The position numbers and the translations under genes are program-made. Positions 1-9,600 of a DNA stretch of 64,000 bases are shown in pieces (the first letter of the stretch is position 1; each line of letters opens with the position of its first letter). Under the pieces are notes generated by a model. It was given only the letters and a program-made list of their open reading frames with translations, ran no database searches and had not been told where the DNA came from. The DNA is from JAAYZX01 sp040770645 (GTDB lineage: Bacteria; Actinomycetota; Thermoleophilia; RBG-16-64-13), in the NCBI GenBank assembly GCA_040770645.1, contig JAXGIS010000007.1, positions 35,428 to 99,427 of the forward strand, written 5' to 3'.

Positions 1-1
1 C

Positions 2-2155
2 ACCAGCACCAGCTCCGGCACGCGCCGGCGCCACGGACGCCGCGTCCTATGCAGGCGCCCCCCCTGCGGCCTCCGCGCAGCGTGGCGGCACGGACTCAGC
101 CTCTCGCTCATCTTGGCGCTGCTGATCGCTTTTGGGTTATTCACTGCACCGAGGGAGGCGCTGGCGCTCACGGTCGGGGAGGCACAACCACGCGCCCTCG
201 ATTACCTGCACGCGCAACTCCGGGACAACGGTGGTTTCGCCACCAACTCGCCCACAGGGGACCTCTCCACCACGCCGTGGGTGATCATGGCCGTCTCGGC
301 CGCGGGCTACAATCCCAGTTCTTGGTCCACGACCACCGGCAACATCGTCACCACCCTCCGCGATATGGATGTGGAGCGTGAGGCCACCCAGGGGTCCGGC
401 GCCAACAACACGCCCGCTTTCTACGCCAAGCTCATTCTGGCCTTCGTGGCGGCGGGAAGGCCGGATCTGGCCGTTGAAGCCGGGCGACCGGCCGTGAACC
501 TGGCTGAGCGCCTGCTGACCTACCGGCACCCGGAGACCGGCCACTTCTCTATGTCCACCTCCAACCCCCGTGTGGCCGACATCAGCACCACGGCCTGGGC
601 CGTGATGGCTTTGGCCGTCCTGGGTTCGCACCCCCAGGAGGTGGAGCAGGCCGCAAACTGGCTCAAAGGGGCTCAGGCCGATGACGGCGGTTTTTCCTTC
701 CAGAGCGGCGCCATAGAAGATGTAGACGACACCGGTGCCGCCATCCAAGCCCTTCTGGCCGCGGGGGTGGCCAAGGACGACCCTGCCATCCGAGCCGCGG
801 TGGCATTCCTGAAGGAACATCAGAATCAAGACGGAGGTTTTGTGTCGTGGGTGACCGACACCAAGAGCACGGCCGAGTCCACGGCTTGGGCATTGCAGGC
901 CCTCAACGCACTCGGCGAGGACCCGGCCAACTGGACCCGCGACAATGACCCTGTCGGCTATCTTCTCTCCCTTCAACTGCCACAGGGAGCCTTCGCGCAC
1001 CGGGCGACACAACTGGCCACTCCGCTCATGACCACCACGCAGGTGGTGATCGCGCTGGCCGGTCGCAGCTTTCCCTTCCCGCTGGCTGCCCACACGCCCG
1101 CCCCCGGCTACCGGCCCGCGCTGGTCTCCCTGTCACCGGCAGCTGATGCCACCGTGCCCGCCGCCGGATTCACCATTACAGCCGTGGTCACGGATGAACC
1201 GGGTGGTACCGGCATCAACCCGGCATCTCTGCAGGTGCAACTCAACGACACGACGCTGACCCTTGACGCAGAGGCGGCGGCTCAAGGCTCCATCAATGCC
1301 CAGAGCGGAGCCGTGCCCCCGGGCTCACACCGCATACGTCTCACGTTTGCCGACTACGCCGGCCACACAGTCACCGTGGATACGGCCGTTACTGCTCTCC
1401 CGGCACCCTCTGCATCGTCAACCACCACTACCACCCGACCCACTACCACTACCCGGCCGGCGCCCACCCGCACACCCCCCACCGGACATAGCAGCCCACC
1501 ATCGGGACCGTACACCGGATCGGGCACCGGGGCCGGCACCGGCTCCACCACCGGAGGCAGTCCCGGGACCATCCTTGCCCCTGCGGCCGGTCGCTCCACT
1601 ACGCCGGCAGTGGACCCGTCCACCAACCGTTCAACACCACCGCCTGCGGAGTCCACACCTGCCTCCCTGGGCAACACGGTCGACGGACCGGGGACCGTGG
1701 TGGGCACACGTATGGAAGCTTCAGGCGGTGCCTCCGAATCCATGTTCGGGGGCAACGGCGACCGCGAGGAGATCAACGGGGTAGTGGTTCCGGAGACCGA
1801 GGGATCGCGCAGTGCCGGATGGGGCTCGGGCCTCTTGGCAGGGGGCATCGTGGCGCTGATGCCCATCGGCGCCGCACTCTCGCGCGTCAGCCATCGCCGG
1901 CGCAGCTCACTCCTGTTCGACAGCTTCTCGACCGCCGCCCTCGACGCCACGCCGGATCCCACCTCTCCTCCCCACCCAGGGCGTGGCCCGGATGCGCCGT
2001 TGACCGACCACGACAGCCGGGGGTCTGGAGTCGATAGGGCGGCGTGGGCACGCCTCCAAGGACGGGTTCGATATCGCCTGGGCTCGCTACCCCTACCCGA
2101 CAAAAGTGACCGTCTCTTCGCCATAGGAGGGAGCAGGGGAGGGGACCGGCAATGA
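2..2155 (+). CDS. Surface protein with terpenoid-cyclase-fold (prenyltransferase/squalene-oxidase-type) repeats, 5' partial
   Basis: The frame is open to the first base of the window. The only in-window start is TTG at 113, but it falls inside a hydrophobic stretch (LSLSLILALLIAFGLF, preceded by Arg/His) that looks like a signal peptide ending near ALA-LT, so the true start is probably upstream. After the signal come repeats with the DGGF signature of the alpha6/alpha6 barrel fold (for example ADDGGF near 680 and NQDGGF near 830). Then follow an Ig-like domain (about 1110-1400), a Thr/Pro/Gly-rich linker, one membrane segment (about 1825-1890) and a polar cytoplasmic tail. The same fold is used by cobalamin carriers such as intrinsic factor and by squalene/prenyl enzymes. 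I see no cyclase DXDD-type motif, so a ligand-binding surface role is more likely than catalysis (inference). The stop overlaps the next start (ATGA at 2152), implying translational coupling. Confidence 0.75.
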   Translation, partial: TSTSSGTRRRHGRRVLCRRPPCGLRAAWRHGLSLSLILALLIAFGLFTAPREALALTVGEAQPRALDYLHAQLRDNGGFATNSPTGDLSTTPWVIMAVSAAGYNPSSWSTTTGNIVTTLRDMDVEREATQGSGANNTPAFYAKLILAFVAAGRPDLAVEAGRPAVNLAERLLTYRHPETGHFSMSTSNPRVADISTTAWAVMALAVLGSHPQEVEQAANWLKGAQADDGGFSFQSGAIEDVDDTGAAIQALLAAGVAKDDPAIRAAVAFLKEHQNQDGGFVSWVTDTKSTAESTAWALQALNALGEDPANWTRDNDPVGYLLSLQLPQGAFAHRATQLATPLMTTTQVVIALAGRSFPFPLAAHTPAPGYRPALVSLSPAADATVPAAGFTITAVVTDEPGGTGINPASLQVQLNDTTLTLDAEAAAQGSINAQSGAVPPGSHRIRLTFADYAGHTVTVDTAVTALPAPSASSTTTTTRPTTTTRPAPTRTPPTGHSSPPSGPYTGSGTGAGTGSTTGGSPGTILAPAAGRSTTPAVDPSTNRSTPPPAESTPASLGNTVDGPGTVVGTRMEASGGASESMFGGNGDREEINGVVVPETEGSRSAGWGSGLLAGGIVALMPIGAALSRVSHRRRSSLLFDSFSTAALDATPDPTSPPHPGRGPDAPLTDHDSRGSGVDRAAWARLQGRVRYRLGSLPLPDKSDRLFAIGGSRGGDRQ

Positions 2156-2979
2156 TCGCCGTGGGTTTGGCTCAAGGGCTCGAGCAGATCATCTATCAGG
2201 TCGTACGGGTCCTTCTGTACCCGGTCTTGATCACAACCATAGCCTGCTTGGTCTGGGTGCTGGTGGAGCTCGGCTGGCTGGGCTACGAGGTCTACCTGCG
2301 CCGGAGATATCGCTCTCTAGAACGTCTCGAGGCCCGGGCCCTCTGGGCCCGTCAGGCCTTTATCAACAACCGGCCGGCCGAAGCGTACTCGTACCTGGCG
2401 CAGAACAGGTATTCGCTCGTGGTGGTGAACTTCATATATGAGCTCATCCGCAACTACCAGACATCGCAGATACCGGAGAAGCCGCTCAAACTGCTCGAGG
2501 AGTACGAGTTCCGCACGCAACAGAGGCTGGAGAAGACCCGCATCCTGGTGAGGGTGGGCCCCATGCTGGGACTCATGGGCACCCTCATACCCCTCTCCCC
2601 CGCGCTGACCGCCCTGGCCGAGGGTGACACACAGATCCTCGCTGCCAACCTGCGCGTGGCGTTCTCCATCACCGTACTGGGGTTGCTGATAGGGGGTCTG
2701 GCCTATTTCGTGAGCGTACTCCGTGAACGCATGTATTCACAAGACATATCCGATTTGGAGTACATCCTGGAGCTTCTGGAAGGTGGCGGCACGAATCTAC
2801 CTCGCGCCCCCATACGCTCTCTTGATTCCAACCAGGTAGGCCGGCTGGAACCGAAGCCCGAATCGCTCCCCGTCAGCACTGGGGTGCTCGAAAACCCGGA
2901 GAACGATACCGCCCAGAGCGAAGCGAAGTCCGCCCGTGGATCAACCACGGCCGCGACCGAGCCGGAGGTGGCTACTTGA
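2152..2979 (+). CDS. MotA/TolQ/ExbB proton channel family protein
   Basis: Inner-membrane proton-channel subunit of 275 residues. There is an N-terminal membrane anchor (about residues 20-45), a charged cytoplasmic region, and two closely spaced membrane helices (about 135-215) containing the family-typical VGPMLGLMGTLIPL segment, followed by a cytoplasmic tail. In TolQ/ExbB/MotA complexes this subunit uses the proton gradient to drive work at the cell surface together with a small single-span partner. Here the partner is the DUF2149 protein immediately downstream, and the presumed client is the surface protein encoded upstream. ATG at 2152 overlaps the preceding stop by four bases, so the three genes form one coupled operon. 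The family assignment is firm; the work it powers is inference. Confidence 0.85.
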   Translation: MIAVGLAQGLEQIIYQVVRVLLYPVLITTIACLVWVLVELGWLGYEVYLRRRYRSLERLEARALWARQAFINNRPAEAYSYLAQNRYSLVVVNFIYELIRNYQTSQIPEKPLKLLEEYEFRTQQRLEKTRILVRVGPMLGLMGTLIPLSPALTALAEGDTQILAANLRVAFSITVLGLLIGGLAYFVSVLRERMYSQDISDLEYILELLEGGGTNLPRAPIRSLDSNQVGRLEPKPESLPVSTGVLENPENDTAQSEAKSARGSTTAATEPEVAT

Positions 2980-3015
2980 ACCGTTTCGCACAACGCTCCC
3001 GAACCGGCATTCGCG

Positions 3016-3429
3016 ATGTCGGATCCCCGGCCGGCGACGGCCGCGCCAGCCCCCGTTTTATGGGCCGGCGTCGGCTGGACCGCACCGATCGCAGCGGGAG
3101 ATCCACTCGATGGCGTAGTCAACTTGTTCGACGTAGCCATCGTGCTGGCCGTGGCTTTCCTCTTGGCGGCACTAAGCGGGATAGGGCTATCGGACCTACT
3201 GGCCGGCGAAGACATGACCCTGGTCAAGAATCCTGGGCAGGCAGACATGGAGTTGATCATCAGAGAGGGCGACACCCTACAGCGCCTGCAGCTTCAACCC
3301 GGTGAGCAGACATCGGGCGTAGGTGAACTCATCGGCCAATTCTACCGGCTCGATGATGGCAGCACCGTCTACGTGCCGGTTGGGACCGAGACCAGGGAGA
3401 ACGGCCGGTCGCGAACTACAGAACCCTAG
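3016..3429 (+). CDS. DUF2149 family protein (ExbD-like partner)
   Basis: Short single-span membrane protein matching DUF2149: a DPLDGVVNLFDVAIVLAVAF anchor, then a small domain with VKNPGQADMELIIREG and a Gly/Tyr-rich end. DUF2149 genes are typically found beside MotA/TolQ/ExbB channel genes, so an ExbD-like role is likely though not shown. The start is uncertain. ATG 3016 is the first start in this frame, but another frame opens with TTG at 2976, overlapping the preceding stop as TTGA, and encodes a basic, more anchor-like N-terminus (MGRRRLDRTDRS) leading to the same GDPLDG junction near 3095. A small indel there may have split the true N-terminus. The gene is followed by two strong hairpins. 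Confidence 0.75.
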   Translation: MSDPRPATAAPAPVLWAGVGWTAPIAAGDPLDGVVNLFDVAIVLAVAFLLAALSGIGLSDLLAGEDMTLVKNPGQADMELIIREGDTLQRLQLQPGEQTSGVGELIGQFYRLDDGSTVYVPVGTETRENGRSRTTEP

Positions 3430-3459
3430 CGTTCAAGCCGTAGCGGATACCGGCCCACT

Positions 3460-3493
3460 GGCGGCACGGTAGCGGCGCCGCTACCGTGCCGCC
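3460..3493. terminator. Perfect 17-bp inverted repeat, bidirectional terminator
   Basis: Arms 3460-3476 and 3477-3493 are perfectly complementary with no spacer. The repeat sits between the convergent DUF2149 and MFS genes. There is no clear T-run on either side, so it may act as a barrier hairpin. Confidence 0.6.
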
Positions 3494-3499
3494 GTCTCC

Positions 3500-3530
3500 C
3501 GGGGCCGAGGGGTGTACCCCCTCGGCCCCG
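3500..3530. terminator. Second hairpin between convergent genes
   Basis: 13-bp GC-rich arms (3500-3512 and 3518-3530) enclose a 5-base loop. It lies only 6 bases after the first inverted repeat and 12 bases before the MFS stop codon. Confidence 0.55.
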
Positions 3531-3542
3531 GTACTTCGTAGA

Positions 3543-4802
3543 TCAGGACCCCTCGCCACCCACGGCGGCTACCGGTTGATCGGTGCCAGCCAAAGCCGCC
3601 CGCGGCGCCCTCACCGTGACCGCCAGCGCGATGCCCACCGCAGCCAGCCCGGCGAAGATGTACATGGCGGTAGTGAACCCGCCCGTGCTGGTCCGCAGAT
3701 AGTCGATGATGAAGGGCGCCACCACCCCCGATATGCCGTAGGCGGTGAACAGGAAACCGTAGTTGGCACCCAGGTACGCTGTGCCGTAGAAGTCGGCGGT
3801 GATACTGGGCATCACGGCCAGGAAACCGCCGAAACTGAACCCCACCAAACACATGCCCACGATCCACAGCCCGAATCCGGAGGCATAGGGCAGCACACCC
3901 ACGAAGGCGATGATCATCACCACGAACATGAGCATCACCGTGCGCAGACGACCAATCCGGTCGCTGAGTGAGCCCCAAGCCAAGCGGCCCAAACCATTCA
4001 GGAGGGCCATGATGCCGAGCCCGCTGGCCGCCGCCACCTTGTCGAGGTGCGCCACCTCCACACCGATCGGCACCGCCTGACCGATGATCATGAGACCGGC
4101 CCCCGCCCCAAAGAAGTACACCACCCACAAGGTCCAGAATTGCCGGGTCCGGAACATCATGCGTGAGGTGTAATCCACATGAACACCCGGCTCAACGGGG
4201 GGAGGCGTCCAGTTGGGGCACACCCATCCCACCGGAGGAACGCGAAAGAGAGAGCCCACACCCGACACCAGAACCAGAAACACCGCAGCCAGGATGTAGA
4301 AAGTGGTGGCGATACCGACCGAACCGAGCAGCGCGTTGATCACGGGCCCGAACACCAGCGTGCCGGCTCCAAACCCGAAGACCGCCAAGCCGGTTATGGT
4401 CCCCCGCTTGTCCGGGAACCACTTCACGCAGGTGGCGATGGGCGTGACATAAGCGAAACCCACCCCCAGGCCGCCCAGCACCCCATAGGTGAAAACCATG
4501 GCCACAATGGTCTTGCCCACCAGCCCTGAGAGCAAAGCCCCCAGCGCCAGCATCACGCCCCCCACGATGACCACACGCCTGGGCCCCACCTTATCCTGCC
4601 AACGCCCTGCCACGATCATCCCAATGGCAAAGAACAGGAGGGAGAACATGTAGGGGTAGCCGGCCTCCTGCACGGACCAGTCGAACGTGTCCATCAGCGC
4701 AGGTCTGAACACCGACCAAGCGTACAGCACTCCAAGGCAGACCTGGACAACCAGGGCAGCCACCACCATGATCCACCGGCTCGGCGCTCTCTCCCCGTTC
4801 AC
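3543..4802 (-). CDS. OFA-family MFS carrier (oxalate/formate antiporter-like)
   Basis: A 12-helix major facilitator of about 419 residues. The N-terminal half carries the OFA hallmarks: the VLYAWSVFRPAL helix, the RWQDKVGPRRV loop 2-3 motif and GGLGVGFAYVTPIATCVKWF. These resemble oxalate/formate and related organic-anion exchangers, but the substrate cannot be fixed from sequence. GTG at 4802 is chosen because AAGGAG lies 9 bases upstream on the minus strand; ATG at 4823 would place that ribosome site inside the gene. It is divergent from the carbonic anhydrase gene, and the acetate channel is close by, which suggests a small-acid and CO2/bicarbonate handling cluster (inference). Confidence 0.82.
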   Translation of the reverse strand: MNGERAPSRWIMVVAALVVQVCLGVLYAWSVFRPALMDTFDWSVQEAGYPYMFSLLFFAIGMIVAGRWQDKVGPRRVVIVGGVMLALGALLSGLVGKTIVAMVFTYGVLGGLGVGFAYVTPIATCVKWFPDKRGTITGLAVFGFGAGTLVFGPVINALLGSVGIATTFYILAAVFLVLVSGVGSLFRVPPVGWVCPNWTPPPVEPGVHVDYTSRMMFRTRQFWTLWVVYFFGAGAGLMIIGQAVPIGVEVAHLDKVAAASGLGIMALLNGLGRLAWGSLSDRIGRLRTVMLMFVVMIIAFVGVLPYASGFGLWIVGMCLVGFSFGGFLAVMPSITADFYGTAYLGANYGFLFTAYGISGVVAPFIIDYLRTSTGGFTTAMYIFAGLAAVGIALAVTVRAPRAALAGTDQPVAAVGGEGS

Positions 4803-4977
4803 GTGCTTCCACTCCTTTCGCATGAGCCCAACTACTCAGTGAGAGGTGAGAAAAGTTATACACCCCCATTTTAAGTGCACGACACTATCACACGGAGGTG
4901 CACTCGCACAACGTGACTCGAAGTGGCAACATCCTCTCGCCCGGTTCAACCCAGAGACCCACAGGAAGGGGTTGGAG

Positions 4978-5622
4978 ATGTACCACAGGGATCAGGCGCC
5001 CGTTCTTTCCCCCGCCCAAGTGCTGAACAAGCTCATGGAAGGCAACCGCCGATTCGCAGCGGATGCTCCAAGATCAGCCGACGTCTCCGCCTCACGGCGC
5101 ACGAGCCTCGTGCCCGCCCAGCATCCGCTCGCCGCCATACTCACCTGTTCCGACTCGCGAGTCGCACCGGAGATCCTCTTCGACCAAGGGCTCGGTGACC
5201 TCTTCGTGGTGCGCGTGGCGGGAAATGTTGCCGACAATATGGTGCTGGGTAGTCTCGAGTACGCGGTTGCGCACCTACAGGTGCCGCTGCTCATGGTGTT
5301 GGGACACGATCACTGCGGAGCCGTGACTGCCGCCTGCGCCCACGAGGGACAGACCAACGAAGGCGCCGTGTCGCACGTGCTGAACGCCATCCAGCCGGCA
5401 ATCGCCCGTGCCGCATCCCACCTACAAGCACAGGGAGTGGAGGCACCCTCTGTAGACGCCGTCGTTCTTGAGAACGTCGTCCACACGATGGGCGTGGTGC
5501 AGAAGAACGCCCTCATCCACGAAGCCGCGGAGAGCGGCGCTCTCCTGGTGGTGGGGGCCGTGTACGGACTGCTCTCGGGCCTCGTTACCGTGGTGGAGCC
5601 GAGACCGACCGCCGACGCTTAG
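4978..5622 (+). CDS. Beta-class carbonic anhydrase
   Basis: Interconverts CO2 and bicarbonate in the cytoplasm. The zinc site is visible as CSDSR (Cys57, with Asp59 and Arg61 forming the catalytic dyad) and HDHC (His110, Cys113). Length is 214 residues from ATG 4978, normal for the family; AGGAAGGGG about 8 bases upstream supports this start over an in-frame ATG at 4846. Neighbouring organic-acid transporters suggest it supplies or removes bicarbonate during carboxylate metabolism (inference). Confidence 0.9.
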   Translation: MYHRDQAPVLSPAQVLNKLMEGNRRFAADAPRSADVSASRRTSLVPAQHPLAAILTCSDSRVAPEILFDQGLGDLFVVRVAGNVADNMVLGSLEYAVAHLQVPLLMVLGHDHCGAVTAACAHEGQTNEGAVSHVLNAIQPAIARAASHLQAQGVEAPSVDAVVLENVVHTMGVVQKNALIHEAAESGALLVVGAVYGLLSGLVTVVEPRPTADA

Positions 5623-5650
5623 CCGGCGACCACGCGGCGCCGCCACGCGA

Positions 5651-5679
5651 TTGCGTATGGCGCGCGTATTGCCTACACT
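5651..5679 (+). promoter_or_regulatory. Sigma-A-type promoter for the acetate transporter gene
   Basis: TTGCGT at 5651-5656 and TACACT at 5674-5679 are separated by 17 bases, ahead of the 5796 gene. This is a consensus-like spacing match; no start site has been mapped. Confidence 0.45.
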
Positions 5680-5795
5680 GAAGTCGGCTTCGGCCCCGAG
5701 CAGGCGGCATCATCCATCGTGCGCCCCTTTTCTTGTCCAGGAGATACCGGCCGGCTCGCAAGTAGTGGAGACAACACGAAGAGGAGGTACTGCAG

Positions 5796-6395
5796 TTGGC
5801 GGCGCAACCGGGTGAATCAGTTATCACCATCAAGGACACGACGGCGAATCCAGCGCCGTTGGGACTGCTTGGTTTCGGTATGACCACGGTCCTGTTGAAC
5901 ATCCACAATGCGGGCATCTATGAGTTGGGCACGATGATCTTGGCCCTGGGCATCTTCTACGGCGGCATGGCCCAAATCATCGCCGGAATCATGGAATGGA
6001 AAAAGAACAACACTTTCGGCACCACAGCCTTCTCCTCGTACGGTCTCTTCTGGCTCACGCTGGTGGGTCTCTTGCTGTTCAAGAAGTGGGGATGGTGGGA
6101 AGGCACTTCCGACAACGCGCTGGCCTGGTACTTCCTGGCCTGGGGCTTCTTCACTTTCTGCATGTTCATCGGCACGCTCAAACTCAACCGTGCGCTGCAG
6201 ACTGTTTTCTTGACACTGACTGTGCTCTTCCTCTTGCTGGCCATCCGTGACTGGACCGGCAGTGAGGTGGTGGGGAAGATCGCCGGTTGGGAGGGTATCG
6301 TGTGCGGTCTCTCGGCCATCTACGCTGCCGTGGCGCAGATCTGGAATGAAGTCTACGGTCGAGTGGTACTGCCTCTGGGTCCCGTCAAGAAGTAA
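5796..6395 (+). CDS. satP: Acetate uptake transporter, SatP/YaaH (GPR1/FUN34) family
   Basis: Six-helix inner-membrane channel of 199 residues for acetate and related small acids. The family signature NPAPLGLLGFGMTT is near the N-terminus, followed by six hydrophobic segments with conserved Gly, Phe and Trp residues (GGMAQIIAGIMEW, WNEVYGR). The start is TTG at 5796, set by GAGGAGGT seven bases upstream; no ATG is nearby. A promoter-like element lies about 120 bases upstream and a strong terminator follows, so it is probably monocistronic. With an acyl-CoA ligase and a thiolase elsewhere in the window it could feed acetate/acetyl-CoA exchange (inference). Confidence 0.88.
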   Translation: MAAQPGESVITIKDTTANPAPLGLLGFGMTTVLLNIHNAGIYELGTMILALGIFYGGMAQIIAGIMEWKKNNTFGTTAFSSYGLFWLTLVGLLLFKKWGWWEGTSDNALAWYFLAWGFFTFCMFIGTLKLNRALQTVFLTLTVLFLLLAIRDWTGSEVVGKIAGWEGIVCGLSAIYAAVAQIWNEVYGRVVLPLGPVKK

Positions 6396-6449
6396 CTCAC
6401 CGTCGCACACGCGCCCCGGCCCTGACCTGCCGGCGGCCGAGCACGCTGT

Positions 6450-6479
6450 GGGGGCCGGGCCCGCGAGGGCCCGGCCCCC
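6450..6479 (+). terminator. Intrinsic terminator hairpin after satP
   Basis: 13-bp perfect GC arms (6450-6462 and 6467-6479) with a 4-base GCGA loop, followed by TCTCC. Confidence 0.6.
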
Positions 6480-6688
6480 TCTCCATACCCCTGTTCTGGA
6501 TTGAGGGACCCACCTTCCACCATCTCCGCCTTGACCGATCGCTCCTGCCCGGTGGCAACGTGGTAAGCTATCGAACGATGTTTCGCCCACACGACACACC
6601 TCGCGGCGGTGGGCTTTCGCCTCTTCCCTACGCATAGCACTTCGAGAAACGCGCACGGGCGCCGCCGCGCGATGGGAGGCACTGAGAC

Positions 6689-9600
6689 ATGGCGACTCTG
6701 GGGATCGACATCGGGTGCATCAGCGTCAAGATGGCGTTGGTGGGACTCCCGGACGAGGCGGCCCTGTTTGACACACTGGCACGGGGTGGGAATGGCGTAC
6801 ACGAGGGACTCTTCCTCGACCCGGCGGCCGCCGGGGGAGTCAGCCCAGCTTCCGGCACCCCTCCTTTGCTTGTCACTCGCTACCGACGCATCAAGGGCAA
6901 CCCGGCTCAAGCCGCACTGGAACTGCTGACTCAAATCGGTGAGTCGCTGCCCGCCGGCACCATCACCGGAGTGCGCATGACGGGCACCGGCTCCCGCATT
7001 CTGGCCGACCGTCTGGGGATCGCCTTCGAAAACGAGTTCAAAGCCATCGCCCGCGCTGTGACCACACTCCACCCCGATGTGCGTTACGTGTTCGAGATGG
7101 GCGGGGAGACATCCAAGTTCATCGAACTAGATGAGTCATCAGAGCCGGGATATGTGGGCATCGCCGATTATCAGACCAATGGGGATTGTGCGGCCGGCAC
7201 CGGTTCCTTCATGGACCAGCAGGCCAACCGTCTGCTCTACGACATCGAAGACGTGGGCGAGATCGTGCTGGCGGCGGGCAAGGCTGCAACCGTGGCCGGC
7301 CGGTGCTCCGTGTTCGCCAAATCGGACATGATCCACGCCCAACAGAAGGGCTACCAGCCCCCAGAAGTGCTCAAAGGCCTATGCGACGCGGTGGTGCGCA
7401 ACTTCCGCGGGGCCATCGCCAGGGGCAAGAAGATCGACGGCACTGTGGCCTTCATCGGAGGAGTGGCCGCCAACGAGGGCGCCACCGAAGCCATGCGTGC
7501 GACCTTCAGCCTAAGCGAAGACCAGATGTTCGTCCCCACTTATTATGCATGGATGGGAGCCATCGGCGCCGCCATGCTGGAAGCCGACAAAGCCGCCACG
7601 GATGCGGCGGAGTCGGAGACGTCGACCGCAGCGCCTTTCCACCTTGATCTTGCCCCGTTGCAGGACCTGCGCATTACGGGAGTCCCCACCAGCCCCGCGT
7701 TGAGCATGGAGCGGGTGATACTGCTCCGCGACCGCGTGCGTACCACCGAACAACCGACCGTCGGCACCCTCGGCGCGGCCGCCGCCGGTGCAGCCACGGT
7801 CAACGCTGCCGCCGCCGACGACGCGGCCGCCGAGACCCCATCAGAGACTCCCATCGACGCCTACTTGGGCGTGGACGTGGGGTCCGTCTCCACAAACTTG
7901 GTGGTCCTGGACAGCCAGGGGAATGTCCTCAAAGAGATCTACACCAAGACCGACGGACGGCCCGTGGAGGTGGTCAACCGCGGCCTACAGGAGATATGGG
8001 AAGAGATGGGACCCCGCCTGAACATCCGCGGCGTGGGTACCACCGGATCGGGGCGTGAGTTGATCGGTGAACTCATCGGCGCCGACATCGTCACCGACGA
8101 GATCACGGCCCACAAGACAGGCTCCACCTTCATTGGGGACACTCTGCTCGACGGCCGCCGTCCCGACACCATCTTCGAGATCGGCGGACAGGACTCCAAA
8201 TTCATCAGCCTCGAGGACGGCATAGTGGTGGACTTCGCCATGAACCAGGCGTGTGCCGCCGGCACCGGGTCGTTCCTGGAGGAGCAGGCGGAGAAGCTCG
8301 GCATCAACATCATCGGCGAGTTCGCGGAGCTGGCGCTCTCTTCGCCCGCCCCTATACGCCTGGGTGAGCGTTGCACCGTCTTCATGGAGCGCGACGTCAA
8401 CTCCTACCTACAGCGGGGAGCCGAAAAACGCGACCTAGTGGCCGGCTTGGCCTACTCCATTGTGCACAACTACCTCAACCGCCTGGTGGCGGGGCGCAAG
8501 ATCGGTGACACCATCTACTTCCAAGGCGGCACCGCCTACAACGACTCTGTAGCCGCCGCCTTCACCGAAGTGCTGCGCAAGGAGATCATCGTGCCGCCGC
8601 ACAACGGAGTACTGGGCGCGGTGGGCATAGCCCTACTAGCCCGCGAAAAGGCCGAAACCACCGGCACGCCCACGCGCTTCCGGGGCTGGGACTTGGATCA
8701 AGTGGAGTACACGGTCAAGGAATTTACCTGCAAGGGGTGCACCAACGAGTGCGACATCCGGCAGTTCACCATCGGCGGCGAGAAAACCTACTGGGGCGAC
8801 AAGTGCTCCGATCGCTACCGCAAACGGGCCAAGGTGGAGAAGCAACCCGTGATACCGGACCTGCCCGCCCTTCGCGAGCGGCTGCTCTTCGCCTACGTCA
8901 CCACAGACGAAGCGGTTGACACCACGGGCCCCGTACGCAGCGGCTCGGGCTCCACCCGGGGCACAGTAGGCATACCACGCAGCATGTACTCCTTCGATCG
9001 CCTGCCCTTCTGGGCCACACTGTTCAAAGACCTCGGCTTCGACCTGCTGGTTAGCGGCCAGACGGATCGTCTCATCAAGGAAGCCGGCATTGAGTCGTCC
9101 GTGGCCGAGCCCTGCTTCCCCATCCGGGCGGCGCACGGTCACGTGGCCTGGTTGCTGGAGCAGGGGGTGGATCACCTGTTCCTGCCCAATATGTTGAACG
9201 AGGAGACCGATACCCCTGAGGTGGAGTCGCACGCATGCGCGTGGGGCCAGACCCTTCCGTTCGTGGTGATGGCGGCGCCCGCGTTCGAATCTCACGCCCA
9301 TCGCTTCCTCTACCCCACCGTGCACTTCCGCCGCGGGCCGGACTATGTGCGGCGCACTTTGGCCGATTATCTGAGGCCGCTCGGACTGCGTCGCGCCGAG
9401 GTGGAGCGGGCGGTGGATCGTGCCTACGAGGCTCAAGCCGAGTTTCGCGCCGCCCTGGTACGTGCAGGTGCCGACGCGCTGGCCCTATTGGCGGAGCACG
9501 ATGAACTCGGCGTGGTGCTGATCGGCCGCCCCTACAACATGTACGACCCGGGCCTCAACATGGATCTCCCGGCCAAGCTGCGCCGGCTCTACGGAGTGAA

